Shown here piece after piece: positions 1 to 7,460 of a stretch of 44,609 bases of DNA (its first letter is position 1; every line of letters begins with the position of its first letter). The translations under genes were made by a program, and so were the position numbers. The notes beneath the pieces were generated by a model, which ran no database searches, was not told where the DNA came from, and saw nothing but the letters and a program-made list of their open reading frames with translations. This stretch comes from Sphingobium arseniciresistens (GTDB lineage Bacteria > Pseudomonadota > Alphaproteobacteria > Sphingomonadales > Sphingomonadaceae): positions 1 through 44,609 of the forward strand of contig JARFNK010000035.1 in assembly GCA_029167225.1 (NCBI GenBank), read 5' to 3'.

Positions 1-55
1 CTCTGATCACCCGACGACCGACAAACCATGCTCGCACGAACCCGGAGCGGAGGCC

Positions 56-250
56 TCATGAATAGTGCGGGTTAGCTTTTCTGAGACCCCACCAGCCCGC
101 ACCCGAAAGAAGCATGCCGATGAGGATGTGCTGAGACAGGATCCCCCAGACGAATGGGATTACCATCGCCAGGAACTCATCGAGGGTCCACAGCCCGATC
201 AGCTCGGGATCATCGAGATGAGTTGGAATGACGTACTTGTCTGCGGCCAT
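56..250 (-). CDS. traL: TraL, F-type conjugative pilus assembly protein
   Basis: A 64-residue protein resembling TraL of F-type type IV secretion systems, a small inner-membrane component needed for pilus assembly. The translation shows the family pattern: a short polar N-terminus with the phrase HLDDPELIGLWTLDEF, then a hydrophobic stretch at about residues 27-54 likely to form one or two membrane segments, then a short polar tail. An AAGGAGG ribosome site lies about 10 bases upstream of the ATG. It follows traA on the same strand after about 60 bases, the usual traA-traL order. An ATG overlapping the TGA stop opens a frame that runs off the left edge; traE is expected there, but the 19 residues visible are not recognisable as TraE. 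Confidence 0.85.
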   Translation of the reverse strand: MAADKYVIPTHLDDPELIGLWTLDEFLAMVIPFVWGILSQHILIGMLLSGAGWWGLRKANPHYS

Positions 251-311
251 TGCACCACCCCCTCCTTGCGCCCCGGCGGAGCTGCTACTCCGCGCGGGGC
301 CTCGGATCGGT

Positions 312-632
312 TCAGATCGTCGCGGTCACGGTGGACGTGACGATCGGAATGCCGGTGCCGGCGCCCACGCCGACGCCGACCGGAATGGCGATCTGGCCCA
401 TCGAGAACCGGCCCGAGGCGAGCGCGACGATGCCGCCGGCCAGACTGAGCACGGTGATGATCTTGCCCCCCGACCCCTCGAGGAAGTCGGTGAACTTGGT
501 GAGGGCCGTGTTGAACGTCGTGTCGGCGCCGGCGAAGGCGGGCCCCGCGAAGAAGAGGAATGCGAACAGGAGTACGGCGAGGGCGAGGATCGCCAGCTCC
601 GCGTGTCCGCTCTTTTTGAGGACAGACTGCAT
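312..632 (-). CDS. traA: TraA-like conjugative pilin precursor
   Basis: A 106-residue protein with the layout of F-type propilin. The N-terminus is charged, followed by a long hydrophobic segment (about residues 11-33) ending in AFAG, a likely leader-peptidase site. A short polar stretch follows, then a second hydrophobic, glycine-rich half (from about GKIITVLSLAGGIV). Such pilins sit in the inner membrane as a two-helix hairpin before assembly into the pilus. The start was set at the internal ATG (base 632) rather than the longer frame to 728, because GAAGGAAA lies just upstream and the signal-like segment then begins the protein. It is the first gene of the visible tra operon; traL follows. 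Confidence 0.8.
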   Translation of the reverse strand: MQSVLKKSGHAELAILALAVLLFAFLFFAGPAFAGADTTFNTALTKFTDFLEGSGGKIITVLSLAGGIVALASGRFSMGQIAIPVGVGVGAGTGIPIVTSTVTATI

Positions 633-728
633 GTGGATTTCCTTCGGTTGGAGACGCGAGGAAACCGCGCCCAAGCAAAGGGTGACCAGTCGGCCCGCGG
701 GCGAGCAACCCGACGTCGATCCGACCAT

Positions 729-989
729 CGGCGAATCGTAAATTTTTGCGTGCTTAGCTTCGGTACGACTGCCTTATCGGGGCGCAGCGCCCCAGATTCA
801 GCGCACGCTGCCCCATTTCTGGGGCACCTCGTTCTCGCTTTAGGGCAACCTGCCCCAGAATTGCGAAAGCGGTAGAACGGCTATAGATTCGCGGCGCGGG
901 ACTCGCGGGACGTTAACCATTATCATTTCATAAACCTTCCGCAGCGCCCGACGATTACCGGGCCCTTTCGATATGAGGCTAATCAGGAC
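729..989. promoter_or_regulatory. Upstream region of traA with palindromes and TGCCCCA repeats
   Basis: This 260-base gene-free stretch lies upstream of traA. It holds a perfect 15-base palindrome (GGGGCGC-A-GCGCCCC, 779-793), a perfect inverted repeat TGCCCCA-TTTC-TGGGGCA (809-826) and a further TGCCCCA copy (851-857). The clustering suggests operator sites controlling the transfer operon, with the nearby XRE regulator (1558-2064) as a possible ligand. The palindromes are seen directly; the regulatory role is inferred. No confident -35/-10 pair was identified. Confidence 0.4.
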
Positions 990-1439
990 GTGGGCAGAAA
1001 CAGCGCTGACATCCCAGGTTGTACGCTCGACATCTCCGAGCACCTCTTTCACCTGACCACAGAAAGTCTTCGGCTTAGATCCAACGAGACAAGGTCCTAT
1101 CAAACCCTCGAGTGCCTCCTGGAAGCCCGAAACGGAAGTCTTTCCCGGATCAGGGATCGCGACATGGCCACGTTGAAAGAGCATCTGGTCGCTATCCCCA
1201 CACGGGGAGACATCCGCATCGAACTGCACATTTCACAAACGAGCGCTGACTGCCTGGATGAGGTAAAAGACATTCTCAGCAAGGAGATGGACACCGATCT
1301 CACCGTCGGCGATGCTCTTTCCGTCTTGCTGTTCGACTACATGTCGGAATTGCAGGCAGCGCGGGTTTTGAAGAGACTGGATCTTGAACAGCTGATACCT
1401 GCCAGGATCGCCATCCCCCCGAGCAGCCCACGTCACTAG
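990..1439 (+). CDS. Hypothetical protein upstream of XRE regulator
   Basis: An unrecognised 149-residue protein if the GTG at 990 is used. The codon pattern and the amphipathic C-terminal half (SADCLDEVKDILSKEMDTDL followed by a helical stretch) look like real coding sequence, more so than the opposite-strand frame at 840-1229. An internal ATG at 1164 would give a 91-residue protein holding the most protein-like part. No domain could be named. It lies between the traA control region and the XRE regulator gene on the same strand, so a plasmid regulatory or transfer-related role is possible but unproven. Confidence 0.4.
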   Translation: MGRNSADIPGCTLDISEHLFHLTTESLRLRSNETRSYQTLECLLEARNGSLSRIRDRDMATLKEHLVAIPTRGDIRIELHISQTSADCLDEVKDILSKEMDTDLTVGDALSVLLFDYMSELQAARVLKRLDLEQLIPARIAIPPSSPRH

Positions 1440-1557
1440 AAGAGTCGTACCGCCTTTCGGTGATCTAAACGTTGCTCATTTTGGCCCCAACCAAGCTTGC
1501 AAATGAAGATACTGTCATGTTTCCTTCATCTCCCAGAAAGGTGTGAAGGGGATCTGC

Positions 1558-2064
1558 ATGTCGGAAGCCTCGGAATCGCAGTCTATCGGCACGATCGATC
1601 CAGACTATATTCGTCTGATTCGCGACCTGATGGCCGCGCACGATACACCCCATCGTTCTCTCGCCGAGAAAACGGGCATCAGCAAATCGAGGCTCGGCCG
1701 AATTCTTCATCAAAGCTCGCAGAAGCGTCTGTCCATGACAGTCGACGAGCTGGAGGCTATCCTCCAGGCGCTGGGAACGAACATACTCAAAGCGTTCATG
1801 CGCACCGAAGCGTTACGCGATCTCGATCCCTCGGATCAGGCGCGTTACGACAGCGTCATCAATCTCGTCGGCGACATCGTCAAAGACCTTGGTAAGGAAT
1901 TGGTGCGGACGCTCGAGACTATGAACGGCCTAGACGGCACCGAAGCGCGACCCGAATGGGCAGCCATCCTCAGGAACGGTTGGATCGAAGATATCGCCAA
2001 GGCCGTCGCCTTCGTGATGGGGCGCCGCACCGTGATTACCCAGCGCGATGAACTCTGGCGCTGA
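1558..2064 (+). CDS. XRE-family helix-turn-helix regulator
   Basis: A 168-residue protein with an XRE/Cro-type helix-turn-helix at about residues 25-70. The pattern RSLAEKTGISKSRLGRILHQ matches the second and third helices of such domains, and DELEAILQALG is the typical closing helix. The C-terminal 80 residues are helical and unassigned. The ATG at 1558 is preferred over GTG 1543 because AAGGGG lies seven bases upstream. It is encoded beside and divergent from the traA promoter region, so it may repress or activate transfer genes by binding the TGCCCCA palindromes; this link is inference. Confidence 0.75.
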   Translation: MSEASESQSIGTIDPDYIRLIRDLMAAHDTPHRSLAEKTGISKSRLGRILHQSSQKRLSMTVDELEAILQALGTNILKAFMRTEALRDLDPSDQARYDSVINLVGDIVKDLGKELVRTLETMNGLDGTEARPEWAAILRNGWIEDIAKAVAFVMGRRTVITQRDELWR

Positions 2065-2119
2065 GATATATAACGCAAGCGGTTCGGACGCCGACCGCGC
2101 GCGTCAGGCCCCCTTCCCC

Positions 2120-3085
2120 TCAAAAAGTGGAAACAGCCGCAGTCCGGCCGAAAGCGCGCGGATCAGCCCTCGCTGGCGCCTCCCGAACCCGCGAAACGAT
2201 CGTCGCCTGCCGATTCACCCCGCTCAGGCGCGACCAGGTCAGCAGCACATTTTCCACATAGGCCTGCGTTTCCGCGATCTGAGGCACAAGCCCGTTCCGA
2301 ACCCGTCCCGGGCCAGCATTGTAGGCGGCGAGCGCGAGATGGTAGTGGCCGAAGCGGTCGAGTTGCTGACGCAGATATTTTGCACCGCCCCGCAGATTCT
2401 CCTCCACGCTATAACGGTTGACGCCAAGCGCTATCGCCGTACCCGGCATCAGCTGCGTCAGCCCAAAGGCACTCTTCGGGGAGAAGGCATCAGGCCGATA
2501 GCGGCTTTCCCTGATGATCATTGCGTCGAACAGCCCGACGGGGACCCCATATTGGCAGGCGATATTGCTCATCATGCCGTAGTAGTTCGCCCGCCGGATC
2601 TCGGCATCGGAGGCGAGAAAGCCGGTGGGCCTGTAGCCGGATGTGTAGCAGCCCGGCACGTAACTATAGGCCGCCAATGCGAACACCGGTCCTCCGCGCA
2701 TCCAGATCGGCACCGGAATGGCGGAGGTCGGGGACGGTGCCATTTGAGCTGGAACCACGCCCGGCTGTGCAACCCCGAGATGCGCGAACGGATCCTCGTC
2801 CTGCGGCGGTTGCGGTGCGGATTTCTCATCAGCGAAACTGTTGGCCATCTCGAACTCGACCCAGCGGCGGCTGAGGTCATGGACCTTGAAATCGGCAATC
2901 GCCGGCGGGGTGCCCGTAATGGCATGATCGCCCGCCTGAGCCGGAGCGGCCCGATCAGGCTTTTCGGGCGCTCCCATCGCGATGAGCTGCACGCTCCGCG
3001 CAGGCTGTGCAGTATTCGGCGCAGCTTGCGTTTGGGTGGAGCAGACGAGGCTCGCCGCAGCAACCCCCAGGAGAAACACACGCAT
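2120..3085 (-). CDS. Lytic transglycosylase (SLT family), transfer-associated
   Basis: A 321-residue secreted protein. Residues 1-22 form a signal peptide ending in TQAAP-like sequence. The middle is low-complexity and proline/alanine-rich. The C-terminal half is a goose-lysozyme-like SLT domain: the catalytic glutamate is in MIIRESRYRPDAFS, followed by AFGLTQLMPGTA, then a tyrosine region and the signature LALAAYNAGPGRV. Such enzymes cleave peptidoglycan to make room for the mating channel and are common in plasmid transfer regions. The start at 3085 is preferred over the longer frame because AAGGAGAGG lies just upstream and the signal peptide then begins the protein. It is divergent from the next gene. 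Confidence 0.85.
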   Translation of the reverse strand: MRVFLLGVAAASLVCSTQTQAAPNTAQPARSVQLIAMGAPEKPDRAAPAQAGDHAITGTPPAIADFKVHDLSRRWVEFEMANSFADEKSAPQPPQDEDPFAHLGVAQPGVVPAQMAPSPTSAIPVPIWMRGGPVFALAAYSYVPGCYTSGYRPTGFLASDAEIRRANYYGMMSNIACQYGVPVGLFDAMIIRESRYRPDAFSPKSAFGLTQLMPGTAIALGVNRYSVEENLRGGAKYLRQQLDRFGHYHLALAAYNAGPGRVRNGLVPQIAETQAYVENVLLTWSRLSGVNRQATIVSRVREAPARADPRAFGRTAAVSTF

Positions 3086-3195
3086 AAAGACCTCTCCTTT
3101 TGCGAACTGAGGAAAGGGAAGATCAGCAGATGCCGGGTTGTCAATCCGCCGACCGGCGCTCCAGACGACCTTCCCGTACCGCAGGAGCCAGGCAG

Positions 3196-4491
3196 ATGTG
3201 GTTGATCGCACGCCACAGCGATGGCCGAGGCGCTGGCCGCATCGCCCTTCCCGCTCCCGTTCGTGACGCACTTGTGAGGTGGTATGTCGGCAAGGGCTCC
3301 CGGCACGATGAGGAAGCCGGCATCATGCTTGTCCAGCAGGCGCGGATCGGCGAGAAATGGATCGCCTGCGATTGCCTGGCCCCCGAGGAGGCCCCGCCGA
3401 TCCTCACCCCGGCCTTCCTGTCGGAGGCAGAGACCTACTACCTTCGTCGCCTCACCAGCGCCAATCGTCCTGAGCATCGGCCGGGCTGCCCCTTCTTCCG
3501 CGACCAGGCAACACACCGGGTCACCGAGGTTCGCACGCCGGAGAGCCCCGCCGATCCGCCCGCAGGCTATTTCGAAGTGCTGAGACCGGCACCGGAGAAA
3601 CTCTCTCAGCGACCGGAAGAGGAGAGCAGCGACGATCGTACCCGCCAGGCTTCCGTGCCGCGTCTCGCCCGCCTTCTGTGGCGCCTAATCCATATCGCGG
3701 CCCTCAACCGTACGCTGCCCCTTTCGCACGAGGCGTCTGACCACTCGATCGGCGATGAGTTCCGATCGCTCTCCATGGCGGCCGAGCGGGTCGAGATCGC
3801 GCCGGGGGTCGAGCTTGGTCGCGCCTTCTGGACCCATGCCCAGGCGCTCCACAGCAAGCGCGTCTATGCGAGCCTGCGCGAACTTGCGCGGCGCTGGCCG
3901 CGAGGCCATGCGCCGCAGTCGTTTCTCGCGCTCTTCGCCCAGGAGTTTCGTGGATCGACGATCCAGGTGGCAGGCTGCGATCCGGTTATCCTCGCCAACC
4001 GGGTCCAATCACCCTCGGTGCGGGGCAACACGATCAAAGGCCCCTATCTGGTCCTGATCGTTGCCGGCGAATATCCCGAAGCTCATGGATATGCCCCTCT
4101 TCGCGGCTATGCCCAGCCCATCTTCTCAGGCAAGCGCTTCATTCCTGTTGATTCCGAGTTTGAGCGGACCGTCCTGCGCGCTCTGCTTCAGCTCCGGCAA
4201 GTCTTTGATCGACAGGAGATCGATCTCCTGCTCGAGAAGCCCGTATTCGACACGTTGACTGAAATCGGCCCGTGCCGTCCCGATTTCCTTCTCGAAGCGC
4301 GCTCGCGCAGGACCGGAGAAATCCGGCAGCTCGTGATCGAGGCCATGGGGTCGACCGACGAGGCTTATCTTGCAACCAAGGCCGTCACCCATCCGCGCAT
4401 GGAACAAATTGCACCCCTCCTGTGCATTTCTCCGACAGACGCCAATGAGGATCGGGTAGGGCCGATGGTATCGCGCGCGTTTGGGCTCTGA
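3196..4491 (+). CDS. Plasmid-encoded protein of unknown function (possibly DUF1173-like)
   Basis: A 431-residue protein starting at the ATG with GCAGGAG upstream; longer starts exist at 3130 (ATG) and 3100 (TTG), but the extra residues look non-coding. The N-terminal third has cysteines in CDCL and GCPFF, compatible with a metal site. The middle is a charged linker followed by helical sequence (PRLARLLWRLIHIAALNRTL). The C-terminal part (FDTLTEIGPCRPDFLLEARS followed by QLVIEAMGS) resembles a restriction-endonuclease-like PD-(D/E)xK fold, with PDF, E and VIEAMG strands. The arrangement recalls DUF1173-type plasmid proteins; this is recollection, not a search. It is divergent from the transglycosylase gene. 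Confidence 0.6.
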   Translation: MWLIARHSDGRGAGRIALPAPVRDALVRWYVGKGSRHDEEAGIMLVQQARIGEKWIACDCLAPEEAPPILTPAFLSEAETYYLRRLTSANRPEHRPGCPFFRDQATHRVTEVRTPESPADPPAGYFEVLRPAPEKLSQRPEEESSDDRTRQASVPRLARLLWRLIHIAALNRTLPLSHEASDHSIGDEFRSLSMAAERVEIAPGVELGRAFWTHAQALHSKRVYASLRELARRWPRGHAPQSFLALFAQEFRGSTIQVAGCDPVILANRVQSPSVRGNTIKGPYLVLIVAGEYPEAHGYAPLRGYAQPIFSGKRFIPVDSEFERTVLRALLQLRQVFDRQEIDLLLEKPVFDTLTEIGPCRPDFLLEARSRRTGEIRQLVIEAMGSTDEAYLATKAVTHPRMEQIAPLLCISPTDANEDRVGPMVSRAFGL

Positions 4492-4501
4492 CCAGAGGCA
4501 G

Positions 4502-4528
4502 CTTCATTCGACGGGTTGTCGTATGAAG
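4502..4528. terminator. Hairpin between convergent genes
   Basis: An imperfect hairpin with CTTCAT/ATGAAG outer arms, a T-T mismatch, CGAC/GTCG inner arms and a five-base loop. It lies ten bases after the stop of the upstream plus-strand gene and before the stop of the converging membrane-protein gene. No T-run follows, so a role as a bidirectional terminator is only possible. Confidence 0.3.
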
Positions 4529-4567
4529 TGTCAGCCTATTCAGCGCATCGCGGCCAATCTGGCACGA

Positions 4568-4837
4568 CTAGCCCCAGCTCATCGACGCAGCAAACAAGCT
4601 CACGATGCCGAGGGTCACCGGGGTCGAGGTCAAATAGAGCTTCTGCCAGCGCCACCATGTGAGAGGCAGGAAAAGCACCGCGGATCTGACCGATTTGATC
4701 GTCGACCATGAGCGGTCCCGGTAGATCTCTACCGCGGCGGTGGCACAGGCAAGGGCGAAGGCAATCGCGCAGCACAGACCTGCGGCGACATAAAGCGCTA
4801 GCCAGTTGGACAGTTCGATCTGGGTGAGCTGATGCAT
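4568..4837 (-). CDS. Small two-helix membrane protein, unknown function
   Basis: An 89-residue protein from the ATG at 4837. Two hydrophobic segments are clear: WLALYVAAGLCCAIAFALAC near the N-terminus and the C-terminal VTLGIVSLFAASMSWG. Between them lies a basic/aromatic loop (EIYRDRSWSTIKSVRSAVLF, LTWWRWQKLY). A longer frame to 4930 adds 31 residues that look non-coding. No good ribosome site is visible at 4837, so the start is uncertain. It converges on the preceding gene. No family was recognised; inner-membrane location is inferred from hydrophobicity. Confidence 0.5.
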   Translation of the reverse strand: MHQLTQIELSNWLALYVAAGLCCAIAFALACATAAVEIYRDRSWSTIKSVRSAVLFLPLTWWRWQKLYLTSTPVTLGIVSLFAASMSWG

Positions 4838-4960
4838 GGTGACCCGATATATCGCGTCTGGCCAGGTTGAGCGGGCCGCACACACGTCTCCGGATTGGGC
4901 GCTGTCCGGTGCTTCAGACTCTCCGAACAAATTCTTGGTCGGTTTCGGTGGCTGTGTTAG

Positions 4961-5139
4961 GCGCGGTGCCGCGCTGCGAAGTGGCGGCGCCGGGACTGGT
5001 AATCCCGCATGGTGCGATGGCCCCGCGAACCCCGTGTTCGCCGGGGTGCCTGCGCGTATGTCCAGGCCCTCGGGCTAAAGGCGTAGGCGCATGTCACCGT
5101 GCATGTTACCAGCCCCGGCTCCCGCGCAGCAAGCGCGGG
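4961..5139. other. Highly structured GC-rich intergenic segment (candidate ncRNA or palindromic repeat)
   Basis: Several strong stems can be drawn by eye. GCGCGG/CCGCGC lies at 4961-4974. A 10-bp stem with one bulge and a five-base loop lies at 5021-5046. CCCGCGC-AGCAA-GCGCGGG lies at 5121-5139. A long-range pairing (12 of 13 bases) joins 4990-5002 to 5106-5118 and encloses the second hairpin. All three frames here look non-coding. It could be a structured RNA, a REP-like palindromic repeat or a recombination target. Confidence 0.4.
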
Positions 5140-5187
5140 GGCATCGGGAATCCGAACAGTGCCGCCCTCTACGATGAAGAGGCCAAG

Positions 5188-5469
5188 ATGGGCATGAAAT
5201 CGGATCGCGACACACAGTGCAGACTGGTTGGGATCATCAGGCGGCTGGACGAGGCACTGGAGCTTCTCGACCAGATGGATCATGGCGACGGCGACGGAGC
5301 GGCGTTCATTCAGCGGGCCGTCAATCGCGCCAAACGAGAGCTGAGGTCCAATTTCGGTCGCTACGCCGCCCCCCTGCCCCCTCACCGCGCAAATAGGCAG
5401 GCCCCGCAGCTATCGGGGCGTTCGTCGCCACGATCCGGCCGTTCGAGCGATATGGGCGATCTCGCCTGA
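5188..5469 (+). CDS. Hypothetical small protein
   Basis: A 93-residue protein starting at ATG 5188, with GAAGAGG a few bases upstream. The first half (CRLVGIIRRLDEALELLDQM, then AAFIQRAVNRAKRELRSNF) is a convincing amphipathic helical pair; the C-terminal 30 residues are proline/serine/arginine-rich and disordered. The longer upstream frame (from 4867) crosses the palindromic segment and does not look like protein. The gene converges on the winged-helix gene, whose stop begins at the next base. No family recognised. Confidence 0.5.
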   Translation: MGMKSDRDTQCRLVGIIRRLDEALELLDQMDHGDGDGAAFIQRAVNRAKRELRSNFGRYAAPLPPHRANRQAPQLSGRSSPRSGRSSDMGDLA

Positions 5470-5952
5470 TCATTGGTGCACCAGAGGTGGCATGCCTTTA
5501 CCCGCCAGGCGGATCATGAAGGCTTCCATGATCTCCCGCCCCTCCGCACTGAGCCCTAGATAGGTGAAGCGCTGATCCGGCCGCTCTTTCGCACGCTCTA
5601 TGAGGCCAAGATCAATGAGCTTGCTCACCCAGCGGCGGCAGGTGCTTGGCGGCACGCCGGCAATCAGCGAGACACTGCTGGCTTTCACGCGAACCCCGCG
5701 CGCAAGCGCAGCGTAAAGGTCGAGCAGGATGTCCCATGCGGGGTCCGAGAAGAGCTCACTGCCTATCACCTCTTCCCGTAGGCGCCGGGCCATCAGCGCC
5801 CAATACGCCAGGCCGGAACCGGGCAGACCCGATTCCGACGGACGGACCAGCACAGCTCGCGCCAGACCGCTCGCACACCCGCACCCAACACCAAGCTCCT
5901 CTTCATCGTGGATTGACGCCCCACAGTGCTGTTGCTCCTCCGGCCCAGACAT
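5470..5952 (-). CDS. MarR-like winged-helix regulator
   Basis: A 160-residue protein. The first 50 residues are variable; the rest is a winged helix-turn-helix of MarR type. LFSDPAWDILLDLYAALARG is the first helix, VKASSVSLIAGVPPSTCRRW plus VSKLIDLGLIERAKERPDQR the recognition helix and wing, and LSAEGREIMEAFM the closing helix. Its ATG overlaps the TAA stop of the upstream GNAT gene by one base (TAATG), so the two are probably translationally coupled. This regulator class is often paired with acyltransferase-like genes in sphingomonad accessory regions, but its target here is unknown. Confidence 0.7.
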   Translation of the reverse strand: MSGPEEQQHCGASIHDEEELGVGCGCASGLARAVLVRPSESGLPGSGLAYWALMARRLREEVIGSELFSDPAWDILLDLYAALARGVRVKASSVSLIAGVPPSTCRRWVSKLIDLGLIERAKERPDQRFTYLGLSAEGREIMEAFMIRLAGKGMPPLVHQ

Positions 5953-7226
5953 TACACATGCGCCATATGGGCAGGCGTGTGATCCCGCGGCATTCGTTCG
6001 ACCGACAGTCCACGATTGCGCTTGAGTGATCCGGAGGATGCCGGTCGCGATGACGATCGGTCAAGCGGCCCAGGCCGATCCCAATCTCCCTCCGGGCGGA
6101 TCAGCATATAAGGGTCGGCGCCAATAGCGAGCCGGTCCTCCGTCGCCGCGAGGCTCGCCTCGAGCTCAACATATTCGACCTCGGAGAAGTTGAAGAGCGG
6201 TCGGCCCGCGATCGCCCTGAACCCGAAGATACCCCAGAAGCGGACCAGGTCGCTGCGTGAGTGTCCGTACGCCCGGAGATATCCTTTGCGGCGGCAGTAG
6301 TTGATCGCCTCCCTGACGAGCCGAAAAGACAATCTCGAATTCCTGAATTCATGCCGCACAGCGAGGCGTTCGAGTTTTACGAAATCCGCAAAATGCCGAA
6401 CGCGAATGCAGCCCGCCGGTTCACCATCAATCTCGCCGAGGAAATGTGTCGCGCAGAAGTCGTTCCCGTCGAATTCCTCGTCGAACGGGCAATCCTGTTC
6501 CGCCATGTAGGTCGCCGAACGGATCGTAAAGCACTTCAGCATGTCTTCCATCGTGCGGGCCACACGCACCGTAATCGCGCCGGCTGCTCGCGCTACGGCT
6601 TCGTTCTCGAAGGTCGGGAATCCCGAGCGCGGTGCCAAGGCCAATAGATCAGCAGCGGCATTTGGGTAGACATGGCACGCCTCAACGAAGCCCATGGCAG
6701 GGAATAGACGAGACGTGTGCCCGGTCACTCCTCGCGTGAAAAGCGGACAACCCTCAGGGGCGAGCCGGCCCAGAAGGGGAGCCAGCGCGCGAAGCGTGGG
6801 TGTCAACGTGCCGGGCGCGAAGATCAGCCAAATGTAGATCGCGAGAGGCCGCTCATCTGCATGGCAGACCATCGTCAGGTCCGGCTGCATTCCGCTGAAT
6901 TGCTGGTTTACAAGGGCCGATGCCCCTCGCCGATTGAGAGGGAGATAAGCGAGGAAAGCCGGCCGATCCGATCGTTCGCCCTGCTCCCCCACGAGATGAA
7001 AAATGTCCGGATTATGCGCGATAGCCGCCGCGGCGACATCGTCGGGAGCCAGCCCTCCCAGATGGCTCCTCGCAACCGCCAGAGCAGCGAGCGCTTCTTC
7101 CGAACTCGCCGCATGCGTGACCAATGCACTCGTCTCACCACGGGCGCAGAGCCTTTGGACGCGCTCGGAAAATGCCATCGTGTGAAAGCCATCGATTGCA
7201 GCGGCCTGTATGTTCGCTTGGTACAT
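5952..7226 (-). CDS. GNAT-type acyltransferase domain protein
   Basis: A 424-residue protein. The C-terminal half (about residues 215-350) reads as a GNAT N-acyltransferase fold: ITVRVARTMEDMLKCFTIRS (first strand and helix), FLGEIDGEPAGCIRVRHFAD, FVKLERLAVRHEFRNSRLSF in the acyl-CoA-binding region, and GHSRSDLVRFWGIFGFRAI. The N-terminal half looks like a decayed or divergent second GNAT-like domain (PAFLAYLPLNRRGASALVNQ). The last 45 residues are disordered. It would transfer an acyl group to an unknown amine in the cytoplasm. It is first in a coupled pair with the winged-helix gene and divergent from the LysR gene. AAGGGTGA precedes the ATG. Confidence 0.65.
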   Translation of the reverse strand: MYQANIQAAAIDGFHTMAFSERVQRLCARGETSALVTHAASSEEALAALAVARSHLGGLAPDDVAAAAIAHNPDIFHLVGEQGERSDRPAFLAYLPLNRRGASALVNQQFSGMQPDLTMVCHADERPLAIYIWLIFAPGTLTPTLRALAPLLGRLAPEGCPLFTRGVTGHTSRLFPAMGFVEACHVYPNAAADLLALAPRSGFPTFENEAVARAAGAITVRVARTMEDMLKCFTIRSATYMAEQDCPFDEEFDGNDFCATHFLGEIDGEPAGCIRVRHFADFVKLERLAVRHEFRNSRLSFRLVREAINYCRRKGYLRAYGHSRSDLVRFWGIFGFRAIAGRPLFNFSEVEYVELEASLAATEDRLAIGADPYMLIRPEGDWDRPGPLDRSSSRPASSGSLKRNRGLSVERMPRDHTPAHMAHV

Positions 7227-7332
7227 GGATCACCCTTCGTGACTGGAAGGGTTCTCCAAATACCGGCATCGACCGGCCTTGAGGCGAGGCCATCTTTCGC
7301 TAGGGCAGGTTCACTTTTGACACACCCGTGGC

Positions 7333-7356
7333 CTTGGTGGGTCTCATCTCACCAAG
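7333..7356. promoter_or_regulatory. Inverted repeat in the GNAT/LysR divergent promoter
   Basis: A perfect inverted repeat CTTGGTG-N10-CACCAAG lies in the 234-base gap between the divergent GNAT and LysR genes. The size and spacing suit a dimeric regulator, either the LysR protein or another factor. No clear -35/-10 pair was assigned. Confidence 0.35.
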
Positions 7357-7460
7357 CTCATTCACGCTTACCCATCAGGACTCCGCAACGTCCTCGCAAA
7401 ATTCGAACCGTGAAAAATCATCGGGATTGACCGAGTTTATTGTTGATTTTGAAAGATCGC

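Noticed and set aside
840-1229. Minus-strand frame opposite the hypothetical gene at 990
   Set aside because: The plus-strand translation is more protein-like.
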